Source: Margaritispora aquatica
Lineage: Eukaryota; Ascomycota; Leotiomycetes; Helotiales; Discinellaceae
Assembly (NCBI GenBank): GCA_007644065.1
Contig: VJWN01000005.1
Span: 310,001-374,000 of the forward strand
Direction of reading: 5' to 3'
DNA: 64,000 nucleotides
The translations under genes and the position numbers were made by a program. Position 1 is the first letter of the stretch. Every line of letters begins with the position of its first letter. Shown in pieces: positions 57,901-64,000 of this stretch. The notes beneath the pieces are model-generated. The model saw nothing but the letters and a program-made list of their open reading frames with translations, had not been told where the DNA came from and ran no database searches.

Positions 57901-58061
57901 TGGCTACGGCGGCTGCGAGCGACGAGGGTATCAGTTCTTGGATTGAGAAGACTGCGGGTGTGGATGTTAGGAGGTTTCTGGCTGATCTTAGCGTGCTTGA
58001 AGGATCTGGGGTGGGATCTCTAGCGAGCCTAGCAAGAAGGGCGAAGGGGGTGGGTAGTTAG
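54998..58061 (+). CDS. Large disordered Ser/Pro-rich hypothetical protein (about 985-1007 aa)
   Basis: An uninterrupted frame of about 1000 codons ends at 58061. Two starts are possible. ATG 54998 with a mini-exon (54998-55022) spliced by GTAAGA...CATGACAG to 55129 gives MSKLFRHR/DGAGG and 985 aa. Unspliced ATG 55038 gives 1007 aa with an Arg-rich start. The strong donor right after the first ATG makes me prefer the first. The protein is highly polar, with Ser, Pro, Arg and Lys throughout. It has a duplicated element TV(I/L)GFTPPHEK about 30 residues apart (near residue 320). There is also an Arg/Tyr helix (LAQFTKQLVRYAQQARQLP), a Cys cluster (CASGSFKCDQCTP) and a more ordered C-terminus (SSWIEKTAGVDVRRFLADLSVLEG). 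No signal peptide or catalytic motif. Family not recognised. Confidence 0.7.
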
Positions 58062-61000
58062 GTTCTTTTGGAGTGAGGTGTGGTATAGTATGGGAGTCGG
58101 GAAACAAGAACGAAAGAGGTGTGTATCTGAAGATCGAAGGGGAATCGAATTCACTGAGGTAATGGGCAATGGTATTGATAATCGTTAAGATTAGTGATAA
58201 GTACGTGTATCGATAAGATAGGGATAGGACCAATTATGATTATTATTATTGTGCTTTGGAACCTAGAAAGTCAGTTGTGCAGTGTGTGTTTTGAAAATTC
58301 GTAAGTGAAGGTACTTAGTCTTGAATGTGCTGCGATGCGTCTATACAACAAAGCACATTAGCAGCTATGATGTGTGCGAATTGCACTTATGAATCAAGTA
58401 ACGTTTCCAATATATATATTTTACATAATAGGGATGGAATACGGCAAACGTGCAAGCATGAGAAGGAAAAATATGACAACGTCATAGTATGGATGTATTA
58501 GATTGGTTTTTGAAATTCAAATTTGAATACATGGAAATTACGAAGGGTAGATATTGAGAGTTTTATGTAGCAATGTAGCGAGATATGTTTTACACCAGAC
58601 AATTCTCAACATCAAGTGAAGTAAGTGTCTTACTACTCACTCACTCACGCAAAATCTAGGAAATGGTTGAATCGCATTGCAGGTTTGGACACATGCTTGG
58701 TTTTTTGTGTTTGTTTGATTGATTGTTTATAAGGGAGGGACGTTTTATAGACCCTCGTTTATTTTTTCTCATCTTGGTTTTTGGGATTCATACGCAATCT
58801 AATACCACAAGAAGCTATGAGAAGCTATAATAGGTGAGCGACGACTGATAAGTGGCAATTCAAGCATTTGAAAATTGAAAATTTCGCAGTACTATGGAAC
58901 ACGTAACCGGGGTCTTGGGTATGAATGCATGCTTATCTGGTTTTCATGCAGAGGTAAAGGCCAAGGTAGAGGGCAGCAAGGAGCGAGATGAGACGGGCTT
59001 GGGTACTGTGGATTAGGAGCTGGGGTTTGGGGTTTGGGAGTGGAGGTTGGAGGCTGCAGTTGGAGGTTGGAGTTACACAACTGCTACCCAAATGCTTGCT
59101 AATATGCATATGCGAAGCGACACAAGGAGTCTGGACTGGGGGTGTTTTTCTAGCCTGGGTGGAAGTGAAGTGAGGGGAAAGTGAGGCAGGCCGGTAGACT
59201 TGGGATGTGGGAAGCCGTGTTGCAGTAGTTTGTGGCTGCTTAGTGGGTAGGTGGGTAAGTATAGGTGGAAGCTTGGGTTTGGGTGCATGTATGTAAGTAC
59301 TGGTGAGATGAGGTGTTGAACGTCCTCCTCGTCTTTGTGCAGGTGTCAGGTCTACATGCTGCTGGTGATGTAGGATGGAATGCTGGAAGGTTGGAAGGCT
59401 TGATGGATGACGGATGGTTACTTGTACCTAGCTAATACGGAGATCTGGATAAAGATGGTTGTAGTGCAGGAGGGTTGTGCGGTTGGTAAAGTTACCTACT
59501 TGGAGGAGAGGTTTGAATTGGTGCAATGAAATGATTCTTGGGTTTGTACTTTCAATGGAAGTGTGCGAGAATATTTCTGTAGATTTATTTGAGAGCATTG
59601 CTAGATGCCCGAGAAAGGTTCAATTTGCTACACTAAAGTTACCTCATGCCTAAGTCTGCCCCACAAGTCTACGATATCAAATTCCATTGAAAGTCTGCAT
59701 GAGAATGCTCACACACGAATGTGCGTCAGCAACCAATCTGACTGTGCTTTGAGTGAAAACGACAACGACAATGAGCAACGAAAGTGATAAGTAACATAGA
59801 GGCTCGAGATCTTGTGCATACTAGTCTTCTCTCGCCCTGGATCTCCGAGATGGAAGTCCCGACACACAATTTCTCACGACAGCCACTCACGACAGCACAC
59901 AGATGTATACATTTCCCAAAATTCTCACTGCAACTGACTGAGCACAGCATAACGAGACTTCTCGACAGCATCCCGATTCCCCGGTCAACGACTCACTTGG
60001 TGCGGGGCACATGTGTATCTTGTGCTACCTGTCAAAAGGAGTTGTACCAGGTGACATGTTGTGCTTTTGTGACCGGGAGCTGTGCCAGTTTGCTTCGTTG
60101 GAAGAACCCGTTGGCGAGTTCACCTCTATGTGACCATCGGAGGAATCTGCACCAGCAGGTTCATACGTTCCGTGGAATAGGAATTGCGATTAGTGTTCTT
60201 ACTTTGAGCCAAACGGAGTGCTCACTCACTTAGAGGTTGGAGGGAAAGAAAGGTTGACCGCATATCCTGTAATCATACTGATGCGGACCGTAGCATGGTT
60301 GGTGTAACGACTACAACCACAACCACAACTTTGCGGAAGGTTTCCTGGTCGTTAGTCGAAGAAAAAAAATAAGCTCACTTAGACTTTCGCTACCGTCTCG
60401 AGTTGTCAGAACCGGTACAACCACCACGCAGCGACCACTTTTCGTTCGTCGGAAGTATGGGAAATTTTGACCACCAAGGGATTTTGATGGCTTGTTGGTA
60501 TCCACGTGGCTGCACTGATGATTGAAGATCCTCATCATTCTCTGCCTCCAGCACGGTCGGTATTACTGCGGATACAACATCTCAGCTAGTGTTTGGTTCG
60601 AAGCAGTTCTGAGATATATTGTTGTTACCGAATCGGAGGTTCCGGCTGACTTTCAGAGATGACGCAAGCAAGAGTATTGCCCGAGTAGAAGTCCCAATAG
60701 CATGGTGATTGGTATTTGTGCTTCGGATGAGGCACAGGACGGCTGAAGAATTGTTGTCATGATTATGAATATTTCTGTGGTGCCTTTGAGTAGACTTGGG
60801 TTAGGCGAGATAATTGGCTGGCGCAAAAATCTGCCATCAAGCTAGAAGACTTGCCTAGAAGACTATGCTCAAGTATGATCAGAATTCTTTCCATGTGATG
60901 ATATCGACGCCGTTGCCTGGGCCGTGTAATTGGAATCTACGCAATACCGCCTTTCTTGTGGTTGAACGAATGGTGTTGACAAAGAGCCTCAAGATTGGAC

Positions 61001-64000
61001 ACGGAGCTGAAGTTCAGATGGGTGGGATGAGCTAGTACCTGTGATTGGTCGCCAACCTGAAGTCTAATTCTACATCAAAGATCCCACAGATCTCTGATTC
61101 TCCTAGTGAGTATGTTTCAGGCGACCTTCTAATTGTTGAAATACTCTTGTACTCTTGCCTGTTTCCTAACAAGGAAATCGTACGATAATTGCCGTCAATC
61201 GAGGCGGTTGGTGGGGATATGTGGACTCGTGTGGGATAGAAATGAGAGTTCTCTCCTCAAATGGCAACGTGTGGCCGTGAAGGATTCTGATGCTCGCAAT
61301 TGTACGGAGTAGGGTAAGTGGGGGTTGAATGACACAACTTCGTCAGGAGTCTGAAAAGATGTCATGCCAAGACGTATCATGGTGGTCGTCGCAGATTATT
61401 CTTCTGATAGAGCCTCTTCATCCACAATGGTCCTTGGCTCGTTAAGACATTCCCTATCTCGGAATGATCAGTGACGATCAGAGCCTCAGAGGTGCTCATT
61501 CTCGAAAGTGGAGTCTTCCATATTATTTCCGGTACACAAATCTTTGAAGACCTGCGACGTTGATCTTCAAGTGATGAAATTGTTTCAAGAACATTCGCTT
61601 CTCGATTCAAAGATCCATCCTAGCCAGGGGAATTGAGACATGAAGTCAATGGCAAATGCACATCTCTTATTGGTGTATGGGAACGGGATAGTCTCGACAT
61701 CATCACACCGCTTTTCTCCCCCGCCACCCACTGCAGCGCTTCATGACAGGATGTGTATGGCCCGCTGTCAGCCAGTCCTTCGGTTGCGACTTGAAGGCTT
61801 CAATTAGCGTTTCCGTGATGTGCATTGGTGTTGAAGGCTAAAAAGAGTCTGATGCCCGTGTACGGAGTAGGGGGAAGGACGGCGGGGTCAGCTTGAAAGG
61901 CATCCAGAGGCTCGTAAGAAACACCCCTGGATTTTACATGAAAATTATCCTGCATCGACACCTTCATCTGACAATCTGCATCCTTTCGTCTGTTCTTGAT
62001 TTTGCTACGGAAAAACCCTCGCTTGTGTGGCTGAATAGGACATTGTGAGTGACAGCCATGTTGTCAACTCAACATTTTAAGTTTTGCGGTGCTTTCTTTT
62101 TGGACAGCTCTTGTAGCTGCTGTGGCTGAAAGTGAGCAGCCAAGACCAGAGGAAAGCTGCGGTAATTAATGGTACCTGTTTTAGAACATTTTGACGGTGA
62201 CAGTGATGCTTGTTTGAAGTGCCGTTCCAAGAGGCGCCCGGTCATGTCGAAAGATGTGCGACGTTGTGAGATGTCCCACTTGTAATCTTCTTTTGCCGCT
62301 GATTCCAGTCCTTCAGTCTTTCAGGTTTGTTTGATAGAAACGGCAGCTTCATCTCAAGAGTCTTTGCGTTAGGAGAAGCAAGCAATATTCTCTCTTCCAA
62401 TCCAGATGAAGATGAAGCATCTCACTCACTTTCACTTCAGAAGAGGTTGGAAACTTGTTTCAGCGACCCATGTGAGCTTTTGCTTGCTTCTCTTTCTCAA
62501 CCCCTGCTTCCCCATGCTTTACTTCGTGTGGAAGGGCAAGTTGCCGATCGAGAAATCGAATCGAGGAAAAACGTCGTGCGACTCGTGGGAATGTTGATGA
62601 TTTTCCTGCTTGGCACTCAAGCCATGAGGCATTGCTTTTAATACAGAATTGAAGATGTGACAACGTCGAATTTACCTACCTTTGCCAAATATGAATTCGT
62701 CGAGATGTTAGTTTAGGTATACACATATATCCCTCTGATACCGGTATTCGGTGCAAATTGCTTTACATAGAAGAAATCCGTGGATCCGATATAAGCTTCG
62801 ATAAAATCATCACAAGTTCTCTAATCTAAAAGATCCCGATGCGTGCTCAACCTGTCCTGTCTTGTCTTGTCCCCTTTGCGATTCCCGAAACTCTGATATG
62901 TTACTGGTACCTTACCAAATCCACGAAGAATGCACCCCTTCGCCTTCTGCATGTTCAGATTCGAGGCCTTTTTGGTGACCGGACGCTAATTGTACCTGCA
63001 GGCACACTTATGCAGAGGCTATCAACCTGTCCGACGGCATCCAACAGTTGCAATCGGGTCTCTCCACACCCGAAACCTATTAAGGTGTAGTCAAGGCAAT
63101 TAAGCATACTTGGCCCTTCTAACGACCGGCAGACACCTCGCATTTGTTCTAGTGTTCCAGTACCCCTAATTACTAGTGAGTTGATACTTGAAAGTGTAAC
63201 TAGCTCCAGCGGCTGGCTGTTGAAAAGACTTTGAAGAAGTCACCTTAGCGACCATTAGCTAATAGGTAAACAATTTCTCAAGAGAAGACATGAATACGTG
63301 AGGCGTGAAAAAAGAGACGAAAGCCGTTGAAGGATGCAATCGTAGCTAAGGCAGGTACCATAATATATTTGATTCTGTAAGTGTAACCGAGACTCATGAC
63401 AAACACACGGCTCAGGAACCAGAATGATATGGGAAGATTGAAAACAAATTGTAAAGTAAGGAAACATAAAACATATATCATGAAGTTCTAAACATTCTCG
63501 TCATGTCTACACTACCAATACTAAAAGTAATACTAACAGTGGAGTTTTGCATTTGAACATATTCCAGTTATTGACAAGGATCAATAATTCAATACCATAT
63601 CTCATCTCATTAGTGATTAGCCCTGCCCTGTTGCTGTTGTCCACCTCGAAAATAATTGATCAAATCACATCGTTGATCACAATAATCTCCGTACAGTACA
63701 GTACAGTACAGTCCAGTCCAGTTCTGTCCTGTCCTGTCTTGTACTCCATCCATCAATATCCTTTCTCAGTTCTCTTGCGCTCAACCTCACCTCCATCTAT
63801 GCTACATAATTCCCTACAGTATCTTTCTCACCCTTGTGACTCGCTTCGTCTCCGCGTCCAGAGCTGAGTTGTGCCGCAATCCATCATCCACCCTTCATCC
63901 TCCATCGAGTGGCTGAAGTGAGGGCCATTGTATCGACAGCTTTCGGTGATAATTCCTAATTCTTTGCACATAATATAATACTGCACGACAAAGCAAAGCA
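58062..64000. other. Gene desert, 5.9 kb, to the right edge
   Basis: No reading frame with protein-like content or splice structure was found on either strand. The longest ORFs (59784-60233, 62327-62641 and 63547-63867) are of chance type. Features seen are a G-rich stretch with GGGGTTTGGGGTTTGGG at about 59022-59038, two related GTACGGAGTAGGG segments (about 61280-61315 and 61850-61873) and GTCCT/GTACA pentamer tracts (62849-62876, 63691-63745). It may hold long 5' regulatory sequence of a gene beyond the edge, or non-coding transcripts. Confidence 0.5.
63691..63745. repeat. Pentanucleotide tract GTACA to GTCCA to GTCCT
   Basis: Four GTACA units, two GTCCA, then GTTCT/GTCCT/GTCTT units in one register, as if a single pentamer array drifted from one end to the other. 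A related GTCCT/GTCTT tract lies at 62849-62876. Confidence 0.8.

Noticed and set aside
59019..59075. G-rich GGGGTTTGGGGTTTGGG stretch as telomere repeat or G-quadruplex
   Set aside because: Only three close G tracts; the next is far away and there is no true repeat array.

Overview
The window looks like nuclear DNA of a filamentous ascomycete (Pezizomycotina). A helotialean Leotiomycete would fit, but that placement is an inference. Genes are split by short introns, mostly 45-120 bp, with GTANGT-like donors, CTAAC/CTGAC branch sites and YAG acceptors. Several products are fungal or filamentous-fungal: Eaf6, Env7-type kinase, a con-8-like conidiation protein and a HAM-8-like membrane protein. 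Genes lie on both strands and there are no operons. I reconstructed exon joins by hand, checking reading phase across every junction. Exon limits are given in each entry.

Layout. 1-6.4 kb: the 5' part of a secreted beta-lactamase-like hydrolase, an Env7/STK16 kinase and a divergent cytosolic-type dipeptidyl peptidase V. 6.8-16.1 kb: an unknown coiled-coil protein, eIF4A, an F-box/JmjC protein, Eaf6 of NuA4 and an SRm160-like PWI/RS splicing factor. 16.7-24.7 kb: an unknown Ser/Pro-rich protein, a DUF6817-like protein, an unknown 190-aa protein, a FAHD1-type hydrolase, 3-hydroxyanthranilate dioxygenase and proline iminopeptidase. 26-32.4 kb: a small ORF split by one base at an A8 run, an unusual carboxymuconolactone-decarboxylase gene built from tandemly duplicated 32-34-codon exons, mitochondrial cytochrome c peroxidase and a six-cysteine small secreted protein. 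34.7-41 kb: a con-8-like gene, an unknown small three-exon gene, RPL11, Sm-B (with a 9-nt microexon) and MPC1. 42.7-54 kb: a HAM-8-like four-helix membrane protein, ADE17/ATIC, a small GPI/membrane-anchored protein and a thioredoxin-PITH protein. 55-58 kb: a roughly 1000-residue disordered protein. 58-64 kb: almost 6 kb in which I see no gene.

Most of the recognisable content is housekeeping: translation (eIF4A, RPL11), splicing (Sm-B, SRm160-like), chromatin (Eaf6, JmjC), purine and NAD synthesis (Ade17, Bna1) and mitochondrial function (Ccp1, Mpc1, FAHD1). Between these sit accessory or fast-evolving genes. They are the small secreted protein, the anchored surface protein, the conidiation-like gene and the repeat-exon CMD gene. 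No transposon, tRNA, rRNA or CRISPR was found. The CMD gene with repeated exons and the A8-frameshifted small ORF next to it are the parts I consider most likely to be undescribed.
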